DNA of 58,487 bases from Sulfuritalea sp. (lineage in GTDB: Bacteria; Pseudomonadota; Gammaproteobacteria; Burkholderiales; Rhodocyclaceae). Below the pieces are notes generated by a model. That model was not told where the DNA came from. It did not search any database and saw only the letters and a program-made list of their open reading frames with translations. The position numbers were made by a program, and so were the translations under genes. Positions 16,323 through 26,496 of the stretch are shown here, piece after piece. The DNA lies in contig JALHPU010000027.1 of NCBI GenBank assembly GCA_022842325.1, positions 1-58,487 of the forward strand. The letters run 5' to 3'. Numbering within the stretch: position 1 is the first letter of the stretch; every line of letters begins with the position of its first letter.

Positions 16323-17510
16323 ATGTGGATCAAAAGGACGCTCGCCGACGAACTGCGCCAGCTCACCGCCAGCTTTCCGGTGGTGGCGCTGGTCGGTCCG
16401 CGCCAGGTCGGCAAGACTTCGCTGCTGGAACACGACTTTCCCGAGTTCCGCTATGTCTCGCTCGACACCGCGAGCCAGGCCGAGATGGCCGAAACGCGGC
16501 CGGCCGAGTTCCTGCAGCGTTTCCCGCCGCCGGTCATCATCGACGAAGTGCAGTACGCCCCCGCGCTGTTCCGCCACATCAAGGCCTATGTCGACGCGCA
16601 TCGCAATGAGAATGGCCTGTTCCTGCTCACCGGCTCGCAGAACTACGCGCTGATGCAGGAGATTTCCGACAGCCTGGCCGGGCGCGCGGCGGTGATTCCC
16701 TTCCTCGGCCTGTCCGGCGCCGAATGGCTGGCCTCGCCGGCCGCCGCCGGCAGCACCTGGGGCCGTTTCTGGCTGCGCGGCGGCTATCCGGGCTTGTGGA
16801 ACAACGATCCGGCCGTCTCGCGCGAACGCTGGTACCAGGGCTATCTCGCCACCTACCTGGAACGCGACGTGCGCAACATCCTGCGCGTCGGCAGCCTGCG
16901 CGATTTCGAACGCTTCCTGCGCGCCTGCGCCGCGCGCTGCGCGCAGACCCTCAACATGTCCGACCTCGGCCGCGACGTCGGCATCTCCGCCACCACGGCG
17001 CGCGAATGGATAGGCGCGCTGCAGGCCTCGAACCAGATCCTGCTGCTGGAGCCTTACCACCGCTCGCTGGGCAAGCGCCTGGTCAAGTCGCCCAAGCTCT
17101 ACTTCACCGATACCGGGCTGGCCGCCTTCCTGATGGGGCTGACCGACGATGCGCCGCCGCCCGAGCACGTCGGCGGCGCACTGTGGGAAAACCATGTGAT
17201 CGGCCAATGGCTGCGCTGGCGGCACTGGCAGCACCCGGAAGCGACGCTCTGGTACTGGCGCGACTCCGGCGGCCATGAAGTCGACCTGCTGGTGGAATGG
17301 CAGCAGCGCCTGTTCGGCATCGAATGCAAGTACAAGGAGCGGCCCGACGCCCACGACCTGCGCGGTCTGCGCCGGCTGCGCGAGTTCTACGGCGACGCGA
17401 CGATTCCGGGCTTCGTCGCCTGCACCACGGCGCAGCCCTTCGACATTGCCAATGGCATGACGGCCGTCAGCGGCTGGACGCCGTGGACGCTGCCGGGGAT
17501 GAAGCCGTGA
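16323..17510 (+). CDS. AAA ATPase with DUF4143 (PD-(D/E)XK-like) domain
   Basis: This 395-residue protein has an N-terminal P-loop ATPase: Walker A ALVGPRQVGKTSLL (about 25-38), Walker B PVIIDEVQYAP and sensor FLLTGSQNYAL. It is followed by the DUF4143 region, with YLERDVRNI, SPKLYFTDTGLAAFLMG and WYWRDSGGHEVDLLVEW...FGIECKY. The last stretch keeps the Glu/Asp...ExK pattern of restriction-endonuclease folds. These genes are numerous, often mobile, and of unclear function. It sits 50 bases after polA as an apparent insertion between housekeeping and LPS genes. Confidence 0.85.
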   Translation: MWIKRTLADELRQLTASFPVVALVGPRQVGKTSLLEHDFPEFRYVSLDTASQAEMAETRPAEFLQRFPPPVIIDEVQYAPALFRHIKAYVDAHRNENGLFLLTGSQNYALMQEISDSLAGRAAVIPFLGLSGAEWLASPAAAGSTWGRFWLRGGYPGLWNNDPAVSRERWYQGYLATYLERDVRNILRVGSLRDFERFLRACAARCAQTLNMSDLGRDVGISATTAREWIGALQASNQILLLEPYHRSLGKRLVKSPKLYFTDTGLAAFLMGLTDDAPPPEHVGGALWENHVIGQWLRWRHWQHPEATLWYWRDSGGHEVDLLVEWQQRLFGIECKYKERPDAHDLRGLRRLREFYGDATIPGFVACTTAQPFDIANGMTAVSGWTPWTLPGMKP

Positions 17511-17511
17511 G

Positions 17512-17619
17512 CGCCCTCCGCCGGGCCGCCCCAAGGTGGGCGCAGCCAGCAGCCCGAGCCGCGCAGCGGCGAACCGTAGTCACCCCCTCCCCCGGGGAGG
17601 GGGCTGGGGGGAAGGCATT
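17512..17619. repeat. C-rich intergenic repeat, copy B (inverted)
   Basis: Read on the minus strand it shows the same blocks as 7694-7800: CCCCCAGCCCCCTCCCC hairpin, GGGGGTGACTACGGTTCGCC, a short hairpin, GCTGC, then CCTTGGGGCGGCCCGGCGG. It fills the gap before msbA. Confidence 0.8.
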
Positions 17620-17621
17620 TC

Positions 17622-19361
<1,740 letters not shown>

Positions 19362-19365
19362 CGAC

Positions 19366-19473
19366 ATTCCCCCCAACCCCCTTTCCTCGAAAGGGGGTGA
19401 CTACGGTTCAGTCGCCTTCGCGACTTCCGGTTTTTGGCTTGCTGCCCCCTTGGGACGGCCCGGCGGGGGCAGC
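19366..19473. repeat. C-rich intergenic repeat, copy C
   Basis: CCCCCCAACCCCCTTTCC forms a hairpin with GAAAGGGGGTGAC. The element then has ACGGTTCAGTCGCCTTCGCGACT (second hairpin) and closes CCCTTGGGACGGCCCGGCGGG, in the same block order as copies A and B. Its last bases serve as the leader of the next gene. Confidence 0.8.
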
Positions 19474-20559
19474 ATGAAAATTCTCCACACCGAAGCCTCC
19501 TGTGGCTGGGGCGGCCAGGAAATCCGCATCCTCGAGGAATCACGCGGCCTGATCGCGCGCGGCCATCAGGTCAGTGTGGCCTGCCCGGCGCATGCACGGA
19601 TGGCGACCGAGGCCGCCCGCTTCGGCGTGCCGGTGACTCCGCTGCCCCTCGAGTTCAAGACCGTCGCCGGATTCCTTGCGCTGCGCAGCCATCTCGCCGC
19701 GGCGCGCCCCGATGTCGTCAACACCCACAGCTCGGCCGATTCGTGGCTGACCGGGCTGGCCTGCGCCACGCTCGCCAAGCCGCCGGCGATCGTGCGCACC
19801 CGCCACATCTCTGCACCGGTCTCAGGCAACTTCGCCAACCGCTGGCTCTACCGACAGGCGCAGGGCGTGGTCACCACCGGCGAGAGCCTGCGCCGACATC
19901 TGCTCGACACGCTGGCCCTCGATCCGTCGCGCGTGGTCTCGGTGCCGACCGGCATCGACACGCAGCGCTTTGCGCCAACCGACAAGACGGCAGCGAAAGC
20001 CGCCTTGGGCCTCGACCCGCAGCAACGCCACCTCGGCATCGTCGCCACGCTGCGCAGCTGGAAGGGCCATCTGTTCCTGCTCGATGCCTTCGCCCAGTTG
20101 AACCGGCCCGAACTGCATCTGCTGATCGTTGGCGAAGGGCCGATGCGCGGCCCGATCGTGGAGAAGATCGCCGCGCTCAATCTCGGCGACCGCGTCACGC
20201 TGGCCGGCCAGCGCAGCGACCCGGAACACTGGCTGCAGGCGCTGGACGTGTTCTGCCTGCCCTCCTATGCCAACGAAGGCGTGCCGCAGGCCATCCTGCA
20301 GGCCATGCTCTGTGCTTTGCCCATCGTCAGCACGCCGGTCGGCGCCATACTCGAAGCTGTCAGCGACGGCGACACCGCGCTGATCGTGCCGCCGCAAAAC
20401 GCCACCGCGCTGGCCACCGCCATCGCCCGCCTGCTCGACGACCCGGCGCTGTCCGCCCGCCTCGGCGACGCCGCGCGGCGTCGCGCCAGCGCCGACTTTT
20501 CGCTAGAAGCCATGCTCGACCGCATGGAAGCCATCTTCCGCCAGGCCACATCATCATGA
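19474..20559 (+). CDS. Glycosyltransferase family 4
   Basis: This 361-residue retaining GT-B enzyme begins MKILHTEASCGWGGQEIRIL. It has acceptor-side VVNTHSSADSWLTGLA, the domain-2 opener LGIVATLRSWKGHLFLLDAF, and the nucleotide-sugar motif FCLPSYANEGVPQAILQAMLCALPIVSTPVG. ATG 19474 follows a G-rich leader provided by the intergenic repeat. A four-base overlap links it to the methyltransferase downstream. It probably adds a sugar to LPS core or O-antigen. Donor and acceptor are unknown. Confidence 0.85.
   Translation: MKILHTEASCGWGGQEIRILEESRGLIARGHQVSVACPAHARMATEAARFGVPVTPLPLEFKTVAGFLALRSHLAAARPDVVNTHSSADSWLTGLACATLAKPPAIVRTRHISAPVSGNFANRWLYRQAQGVVTTGESLRRHLLDTLALDPSRVVSVPTGIDTQRFAPTDKTAAKAALGLDPQQRHLGIVATLRSWKGHLFLLDAFAQLNRPELHLLIVGEGPMRGPIVEKIAALNLGDRVTLAGQRSDPEHWLQALDVFCLPSYANEGVPQAILQAMLCALPIVSTPVGAILEAVSDGDTALIVPPQNATALATAIARLLDDPALSARLGDAARRRASADFSLEAMLDRMEAIFRQATSS
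20476..20497 (-). repeat. Dispersed motif, ACGCCG variant
   Basis: AGTCGGCGC, seven bases, ACGCCG, near the 3' end of the glycosyltransferase gene. Confidence 0.55.
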
Positions 20560-21275
20560 GCAAGCCCCTCGACTGGACCACGGTGTCCGACGACCCCAAC
20601 AACCGCGACGCCAAGGCCGCGGTGCGCGCCTGGCTGAAGACCGCGCAGCGCGTGCATACCGACAATGACCTGCTCGGCCACATCGAAAGCCTGGTGCGGG
20701 GAAAACGCGTGCTCGACATCGGCGTGGTCTCGCACAGCGCGCGCTACTTCGACCTGCCCGACTGGCGCCACGGCCGCATCCACCAAGCCGCCGGCTACTG
20801 CGTCGGCATCGACATCCTGGAGCCGCTGGTCAAGGAACTCAACGAGCGCGGCTTCAACGTGCGCTGCGTCGACGCCACGTCCGAGATCGACATGGGCGAG
20901 CGCTTCGACGTAGTCTTCATCGGCGACGTGGTCGAGCACGTGGACAACGCCGTGCTGCTGCTGAAGTTCGCCGCACGCCATCTCGCCCCCGGCGGCAGTC
21001 TCTACGTGACCACGCCGAACCCCTTCTCGCGCAAGTTCTTCCGCCAGTTCAAGCGCGAGGGCGTGATGGTGGTGAACCTCGACCACGTGGCCTGGATCAC
21101 GCCGACCCTGGCCATGGAACTGGCACGCCGCGCCGGCATCGCGCTGGCCGCCTACCATCTGGTCAAGCGCTTCTCGCCGGCGGCGCTGCTGGTCAAGCGC
21201 CTGATCGGCTGGCGCATCGAGCCAGTGGAATTTTCCTTTCCGGACTACCTGTATGAGTTCGTCCGCCGCGACTGA
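20556..21275 (+). CDS. SAM-dependent methyltransferase in the LPS cluster
   Basis: This 239-residue class I methyltransferase has motif I as RVLDIGVVSHSARYF (one Gly is replaced compared with the usual GxGxG). The acidic post-I is CVGIDILEPLVKEL, then FDVVFIGDVVEHVDN and LAPGGSLYVTTPNPF. The resemblance is to Methyltransf_23-type enzymes acting on sugars or lipids. It overlaps the upstream glycosyltransferase by four bases and the GT9 gene downstream by 23 bases, so it is tightly coupled to glycan assembly. Confidence 0.78.
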   Translation: MSKPLDWTTVSDDPNNRDAKAAVRAWLKTAQRVHTDNDLLGHIESLVRGKRVLDIGVVSHSARYFDLPDWRHGRIHQAAGYCVGIDILEPLVKELNERGFNVRCVDATSEIDMGERFDVVFIGDVVEHVDNAVLLLKFAARHLAPGGSLYVTTPNPFSRKFFRQFKREGVMVVNLDHVAWITPTLAMELARRAGIALAAYHLVKRFSPAALLVKRLIGWRIEPVEFSFPDYLYEFVRRD

Positions 21276-22302
21276 AGCCGAGCTGCCGGCGCCGCGCGAC
21301 ATCCTCTACATCAATGTCTCGCGCATCGGCGACACGCTGCTGGTGACGCCGGCGGTGCGCGCCGTCGCCGCGCGCTGGCCGCAGGCGCGCATCCATCTGC
21401 TGGCGCATCCGAAGCGCGAGGAAGTGCTGCGTTTTCTACCTTTCGTCCATCGCACCGGCGTCATCGAAAAGCAGCGCGCACGCTTCATGGGCTGGTTGGG
21501 GAATCCATTCGCGGGCAAGCCCTACGACCTCGCCTTCGTCTGCAATTTCGACGCGCCGCTGGTCGAGTACGCGCTGCGCGTCGCGCGTCGCGTGGTCGCC
21601 TTCCGCCAGCCCGACGCGGCGCTGAACGCGCGGCTGTACAGAGCGGTCGAGCATCCGGCGCTGCAGACCACCCATGCCGTGGACATCCAGCTGATGCTGC
21701 CGGCCGCCGTCGGCGCGGCGCCGGCCGGCAAGGCGCTGAGCTATCGCGTCACCGCCGACGAAGCGCAATGGGCGGCGGGCTTTCTGGCTGAGCATCAGGC
21801 ATCCGAACGTCATCCGCTGATCGGCCTGCAAGTGGCGAGCTTCCCGACCAAGGCTTACCGCGACTGGCCGCCCGGCCATTTCAGCGAGCTGTGCCGACGC
21901 ATCCGCGCGGCTTGGCCGCAGGCGCACTTCCTGATCTTCGGCGGCGAGCTTGAAAAGAGCCGCACCGAAGCGCTGGCGAGCGAACTCGGCAGCTCAGCGA
22001 CGCTGTGTGCCGGCAAGCTCTCTCTGCGCGAAACGGCGGCGCTGATGAATCGCGTCGACCTCTATGTCGGCGTCGACACCGGACCCACGCACCTGATGGG
22101 TGCAATGCAGCGGCCGATGGTGGCGCTCTACCACGGCTATTCGCCGAGCCGCGTGCTGGCGCCGCTCGACCATCCCTGCCTGTATGCGATCGACCACCCG
22201 CTGGCCGACCGCTGCACGCCCGAAGCCGACATGGCCGAGATCACGGTGGACCGCGTCTGGGCCGCGGTGCAGCAGGCGCTGATGGAAAATCCTGCACCAT
22301 GA
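21253..22302 (+). CDS. Glycosyltransferase family 9 (heptosyltransferase-like)
   Basis: This 349-residue GT9 protein has ILYINVSRIGDTLLVTPAVRAV at the start. The C-terminal half has LIGLQVASFPTKAYRDWPPGHF and DLYVGVDTGPTHLMGAMQRPMVALYHG, the ADP-heptose-binding region of the family. Such enzymes add heptose to the LPS inner core. It shares a four-base overlap with the following GT4 gene. Which heptosyl step it performs is not determinable. Confidence 0.88.
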   Translation: MSSSAATEAELPAPRDILYINVSRIGDTLLVTPAVRAVAARWPQARIHLLAHPKREEVLRFLPFVHRTGVIEKQRARFMGWLGNPFAGKPYDLAFVCNFDAPLVEYALRVARRVVAFRQPDAALNARLYRAVEHPALQTTHAVDIQLMLPAAVGAAPAGKALSYRVTADEAQWAAGFLAEHQASERHPLIGLQVASFPTKAYRDWPPGHFSELCRRIRAAWPQAHFLIFGGELEKSRTEALASELGSSATLCAGKLSLRETAALMNRVDLYVGVDTGPTHLMGAMQRPMVALYHGYSPSRVLAPLDHPCLYAIDHPLADRCTPEADMAEITVDRVWAAVQQALMENPAP

Positions 22303-23369
22303 AGTTTGCGCTGCTCACCACCAATCTCGCCGGCGGCGGCGCCGAGAAGGCGCTGGCCAAGATCGGCAGCGGACTCGCGGCGCGCGGCCACGAAGTGGAT
22401 TTCATCGTCTGTGAGGACACTGGTCGCCACACACCGCCGGCCGGCTGCCACTTTCACAGCCTCGCCGCGCGCGCCGGTCACGGCTGGCTGGGCAAGCGGC
22501 GCCTGGCCTGGCGCCTGAATCGTCTGCTGGCATCAAGCCCGCACGATCTGCTGGTGTCGACCCTGCCCTTCGCCGACGAAGTCGCGTCACTGGCGCGCGC
22601 GCCGCGCCATGTCTGCCGCATCGCCAACACCCTGTCGGCCGAGATCGCGCGCCTGCCTCCGGCCAAGGCCCGGCGCCGCGCCGCGCGCTACCGTGCGCTC
22701 TACGGCGCTCGGCCGCTGGTCGCCGTGTCGCAGGGCGTCGCGAACGATCTGCAGACCGGATTCGGCATCGATGCCGATCGGGTGACCGTGATCGCCAATC
22801 CCTTCGACTTCGCTGCGATCCGCGCGCTGGCCGCCGAACCCTGTCCGGCGCGGCCGCGCGAACCCTACATCCTGCACGTCGGTCGCTACGCCGCGCAGAA
22901 GCGCCACGACCTGCTGCTCGCCGCCTTTGCGCAAGCCGACCTGCCGCAGCAACTGGTGCTGCTGACGCCGCCCGACGCACGGCTGACGGCACTCATCGCA
23001 CAGCATGGCCTGCAACGCCGTGTCGCCAGCGCCGACTTTCAGGCCAACCCGTATTCCTGGATGGCTGGCGCCGAGCTGCTGGTGCTGTGTTCCGACCACG
23101 AAGGCCTGCCCAACGTGCTGATCGAGGCGCTGGCCTGCGGCACGCGCGTGATCAGCACCGACTGCCCGTCCGGCCCGCGCGAAATTCTGAGCGGCGAACT
23201 GGCGCGCGGACTGGTGCCCTGCAACGACGCCGATGCGCTGGCAGCGGCAATGCGCGCCGCGGTCGCGGCACCGAAGCCAGGTGCCGAGTCCGTCGCCGCA
23301 GCGCTGGCGCCCTACGTCGCCGAACGTGCGCTCGACGCCTGGGAAGCCCTGGCGCGGGAGGGCTGCTGA
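22299..23369 (+). CDS. Glycosyltransferase family 4
   Basis: This 356-residue GT-B protein begins MKFALLTTNLAGGGAEKALAK, a glycine-rich N-terminus common to GT4 enzymes. The domain linker is LHVGRYAAQKRHDLLLAAF and the donor motif is LLVLCSDHEGLPNVLIEALACGTRVISTDCPSGPREIL. It overlaps the asnB-type gene by one base. It resembles the N-acetylgalactosamine/WbpX-type group, but the sugar is not certain. An exact dispersed-motif copy lies at 23016-23037. Confidence 0.87.
   Translation: MKFALLTTNLAGGGAEKALAKIGSGLAARGHEVDFIVCEDTGRHTPPAGCHFHSLAARAGHGWLGKRRLAWRLNRLLASSPHDLLVSTLPFADEVASLARAPRHVCRIANTLSAEIARLPPAKARRRAARYRALYGARPLVAVSQGVANDLQTGFGIDADRVTVIANPFDFAAIRALAAEPCPARPREPYILHVGRYAAQKRHDLLLAAFAQADLPQQLVLLTPPDARLTALIAQHGLQRRVASADFQANPYSWMAGAELLVLCSDHEGLPNVLIEALACGTRVISTDCPSGPREILSGELARGLVPCNDADALAAAMRAAVAAPKPGAESVAAALAPYVAERALDAWEALAREGC
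23016..23037 (-). repeat. Dispersed motif AGTCGGCGC-N7-ACGGCG
   Basis: Exact copy inside the GT4 gene, with GAA before AGTC as in the extended consensus. Confidence 0.75.
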
Positions 23370-25216
23370 TGTGCGGCATCCTGCTCGCGGTCGGCGATGC
23401 CTTCCGCGCCGATTTCGAAATGGCGCTGGCCGCGCTGAAATCACGCGGCCCCGACGCCCGCGAAGTGCTGGCCCATGGCGACGCGCTGCTCGGCCACGCC
23501 CGTCTTGCCGTGATCGACCTTGCCGGCGGGCGCCAGCCGATGAGCACCGCCGACGGCCGCCTGGCCATGGTCTACAACGGCGAAATCTACAACTTCGCCG
23601 CGCTGCGGCGCGAACTCGAGGCCGCCGGCCACGCCTTCGCCACGCGCTCCGACAGCGAGGTGCTGCTGGCCGGCTACCGGCACTGGGGCGAAGCCGTGCT
23701 GCACAAGCTCGACGGCATGTTCGCCTTCGCCATCCACGACCGGCAGGACGGCAGCGTCTTCCTCGCCCGCGACCGGCTCGGCATCAAGCCGCTGTTCTGG
23801 GGCGAGCATGCCAACGCGCATGGTGAAAACTTCGTCGCGGCCTCGACCCTGGCGCCGTTTTTCGCGCTGAAAGTCTTTCCGAAAAAACTCGATGCCGAAG
23901 GCCTGCGCGACTACCTGGCCTTCCAGACGCCGCTGGCGCCGCACACCCTGGTGCGCGACATCCACGCCCTGCCGCCGGGCGCCTGCCTGAAGTGGAGAGT
24001 CGGCGCTCGCGCCACGGTGAGCCAGTGGTGGACCATTCCCGACGCGACGGCCAAGGCGCCCGAGCGCGAAGCGCTGGTGGCCGAGACCGATGCCCTGCTG
24101 GCGCAGGCGGTCAGGGACCAGCTCGTCGCCGACGTGCCACTCGGCGCCTTCCTGTCCGGCGGCATCGACAGCAGCCTGGTGGTGCATTACATGGCGCAGG
24201 CCGGCGCGCGCCCCCTGAAAACCTTCAGCGTGCGCTTCGCCGAAGCCGGCTTCGACGAAAGCCCGCATGCGCGCGCTGTGGCGGAGAAGTATGGCACCGA
24301 GCACCACGTGCTCGACGCGCCTGAGCTCACCGCCGACACGCTGGCCGCGGCGCTGGCCGACCTCGACCAGCCACTCGCCGATCCGGCCTACATCCCGACC
24401 TGGGCGCTGTCGCGCCTGACGCGGCAACATGTCACGGTGGCGCTCTCGGGCGACGGCGGCGACGAACTCTTCGGCGGCTATCCGCGTTTTCTCGACGGCG
24501 CCGACCGCTACCCCGACAGCCTCGGCAAGCGGATGCTGCGCGGCCTGCTGCGCCACGGCCTGGCGCCGGCCAGCCTGCGCCGGCGTGCGCTGGCCGGCGC
24601 CGAACTGCTGCTCTACCGCCGCGTCGAGCTGGGCGACTACCCGGGCAGCCGCAAGGACCTGCGCCGCTACCTGGCGCCCGAAACCGTGCGCGCCGCGCGC
24701 CCGGACCACACGCTCGAACTCTGGCGCGAACTCGCCGCTCGCCACGGCGGCTACGATCGTGGCGCCCTGCTGCGTGCCGACCTGTGGACCTATCTCTCGG
24801 AAAACTGCCTGGCCAAGACCGACCGTGCCAGCATGGCGCACGGTCTCGAAGTCCGCGTGCCGCTGCTGGCCAACGCGATCCAGGACCGCATGCTGCGCCT
24901 GCCGGCGGCTGTGCATTTCGATGCCGGCGGCGGCAAGGCGCTGCTGCGCGCGCTGGCGCGCAAGCACCTGCCGGAAACCGTCTGGAACCGCGAGAAGCAC
25001 GGCTTCTCGGTGCCGCTGCGCGCCAACTTCGCCGGCGCGTGGCGCGACTGGGGCGCGGCCCAGGTGGCCGCCGCGGCGACGCGCGCACCCTGGCTCGCCA
25101 CCGGCCCGCTCGCCGCGCTGTGGCAGGAAGCGCAGCAAGGGCGGGGAAATGTACGCCTGATGTACACTTTCGCCGTGCTGCTGGCCTGGCTCGAAACGCA
25201 TCCGCTGGAAAGCTGA
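23369..25216 (+). CDS. asnB: Asparagine synthase-type glutamine amidotransferase
   Basis: This 615-residue two-domain enzyme has its glutaminase domain starting directly at Cys2 (MCGILLAVGD). RLAMVYNGEIYNF and ARDRLGIKPLFW follow. The synthetase domain has the PP-loop GAFLSGGIDSSLVV and LSGDGGDELFGGYPRF. It uses glutamine nitrogen to amidate a carboxylate with ATP. Within a glycosyltransferase operon the substrate may be a uronic acid or other glycan carboxylate rather than aspartate, but that is an inference. It has a one-base overlap with the upstream gene. Confidence 0.88.
   Translation: MCGILLAVGDAFRADFEMALAALKSRGPDAREVLAHGDALLGHARLAVIDLAGGRQPMSTADGRLAMVYNGEIYNFAALRRELEAAGHAFATRSDSEVLLAGYRHWGEAVLHKLDGMFAFAIHDRQDGSVFLARDRLGIKPLFWGEHANAHGENFVAASTLAPFFALKVFPKKLDAEGLRDYLAFQTPLAPHTLVRDIHALPPGACLKWRVGARATVSQWWTIPDATAKAPEREALVAETDALLAQAVRDQLVADVPLGAFLSGGIDSSLVVHYMAQAGARPLKTFSVRFAEAGFDESPHARAVAEKYGTEHHVLDAPELTADTLAAALADLDQPLADPAYIPTWALSRLTRQHVTVALSGDGGDELFGGYPRFLDGADRYPDSLGKRMLRGLLRHGLAPASLRRRALAGAELLLYRRVELGDYPGSRKDLRRYLAPETVRAARPDHTLELWRELAARHGGYDRGALLRADLWTYLSENCLAKTDRASMAHGLEVRVPLLANAIQDRMLRLPAAVHFDAGGGKALLRALARKHLPETVWNREKHGFSVPLRANFAGAWRDWGAAQVAAAATRAPWLATGPLAALWQEAQQGRGNVRLMYTFAVLLAWLETHPLES
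23998..24019 (+). repeat. Dispersed motif AGTCGGCGC-N7-ACGGTG
   Basis: Exact copy inside the asnB-type gene, in sense orientation. Confidence 0.75.
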
Positions 25217-25218
25217 CC

Positions 25219-25779
25219 TTGAATCTCTTCAAGCATTTCCTGTTTATCCTGCAGCAGCGGCGCGCCGGCAACCGCGTGTCCTTCGCCGCTTATCTCAAGG
25301 GCCACGAGAGAATCGCGCTGGGCCGCGGCTGCAAAATCCACGCCGACGCCTCGGTCGATGCCTCGCGCAGCCCCGGCGTGACATTCGGCGACAAGGTGAC
25401 GCTGAACCGCTACGCCTACGTGCAGGGCGGCAACGGCGGGGTGCGGCTGGGCGACCGGGTCGAGATCAACAATCACAGCATCGTCAACGGCACCGGCGGC
25501 GTCGATATCGGCGCGGACACGCTGGTCGGCCCCGGGGTGCGCATCATCTCCTACCAGCATCGCCATGCACGCGGCGAGACCATACGCTCGCAGCCGGTGG
25601 ATGCCAAACCGATACGCATCGGCCGCGACGTCTGGCTCGGCGCCAATGCCGTCATCCTGGCCGGCGTAACGATCGGCGACGGCGCGGTAGTAGCCGCCGG
25701 CGCCGTAGTGCGCGAGGACGTGCCGCCTTATGCGGTGGTCGCCGGGGTGCCGGCGACAATCAAAAAATACAGGGAATAA
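25219..25779 (+). CDS. Hexapeptide-repeat acyltransferase (left-handed beta-helix)
   Basis: This protein of about 186 residues starts at a TTG at 25219, two bases after the asnB stop, with GGAAAG eight bases before it. No in-frame ATG lies near the 5' end. The isoleucine/valine hexad pattern runs from about residue 50 and ends IRIGRDVWLGANAVILAGVTIGDGAVVAAGAVV with PYAVVAGVPA, the classic LbH acetyltransferase close. ISYQHRHA holds the likely catalytic His. It probably O- or N-acetylates an LPS sugar. Confidence 0.83.
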   Translation: MNLFKHFLFILQQRRAGNRVSFAAYLKGHERIALGRGCKIHADASVDASRSPGVTFGDKVTLNRYAYVQGGNGGVRLGDRVEINNHSIVNGTGGVDIGADTLVGPGVRIISYQHRHARGETIRSQPVDAKPIRIGRDVWLGANAVILAGVTIGDGAVVAAGAVVREDVPPYAVVAGVPATIKKYRE

Positions 25780-25782
25780 ATC

Positions 25783-26496
25783 ATGCGCAGCAACGGCCGT
25801 ACCGCACGCAAACTGAAGAAACTGGCCTGGCGCTTCAAGCAGCCCGACTGGGCCGACAACCACGGCGTCATGCTGCCGGTGAAGCACCCGCTGGTCTCGC
25901 CCGGCATCGCCCGCGAAATCTATCTGGGCGACTACGAGGCCAAGGAAATCGAGATCATCTCGAAGCGCCTCGCAGCCGACGACGTGGTGTTCGAGGTCGG
26001 CGCCGGCCTCGGCTTCCTCTCGGCCTACTGCGCCAAACGCACCGGCGCCGATAAGGTCTTCGCCTACGAGGCCAACCCGGAGTTGATACCGCTGATCCGC
26101 GAAACCCATGCCAGGAACAACGTGGCGCCGACCTTGATCAATGCGCTGCTGGCCAAGGGCGACGGCGAGCGCGAGTTCCATCTCGAGGACGACTTCTGGG
26201 CATCCTCCGCGCATCGCACGGGCGGGCGCGCGATCACCGTCAAACAGCTCGACCTCAACAGCGAGCTGGCGCGGGTCAAGCCGAGCTTCCTGATCGTCGA
26301 CATCGAGGGCGGCGAGGCCGAGTTCTTCGCCGGCGCCAACTTGTCGATGGTGCAGAAGATCTGCGTCGAGACCCATCCCGACGTGCTTGGCGACCGCGTG
26401 CTGTCCGAGATGTTCGCCGGTCTTGTGGCGCAGGGTTTCGCGCTGGACTTTTCGCTGATCCGCAAGAACGTGTTCTTCTTCCACAGGCCGGCATGA
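25783..26496 (+). CDS. FkbM-family methyltransferase
   Basis: This 237-residue protein has motif I as VVFEVGAGLGFLSAYCAK, the acidic strand VFAYEANPELIPLI, and the FkbM-type SFLIVDIEGGEAEFFAGAN. It starts three bases after the acyltransferase stop and overlaps the next gene by four. FkbM enzymes O-methylate sugars or polyketides. In this operon a sugar hydroxyl is the likely target. Confidence 0.85.
   Translation: MRSNGRTARKLKKLAWRFKQPDWADNHGVMLPVKHPLVSPGIAREIYLGDYEAKEIEIISKRLAADDVVFEVGAGLGFLSAYCAKRTGADKVFAYEANPELIPLIRETHARNNVAPTLINALLAKGDGEREFHLEDDFWASSAHRTGGRAITVKQLDLNSELARVKPSFLIVDIEGGEAEFFAGANLSMVQKICVETHPDVLGDRVLSEMFAGLVAQGFALDFSLIRKNVFFFHRPA

Noticed and set aside
25772..25780. Another GGGAATAAA sequence ahead of the FkbM gene
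   Set aside because: There is no CGTC about 14 bases downstream. It overlaps the stop codon of the acyltransferase gene in a continuous operon, so it is probably coincidental.
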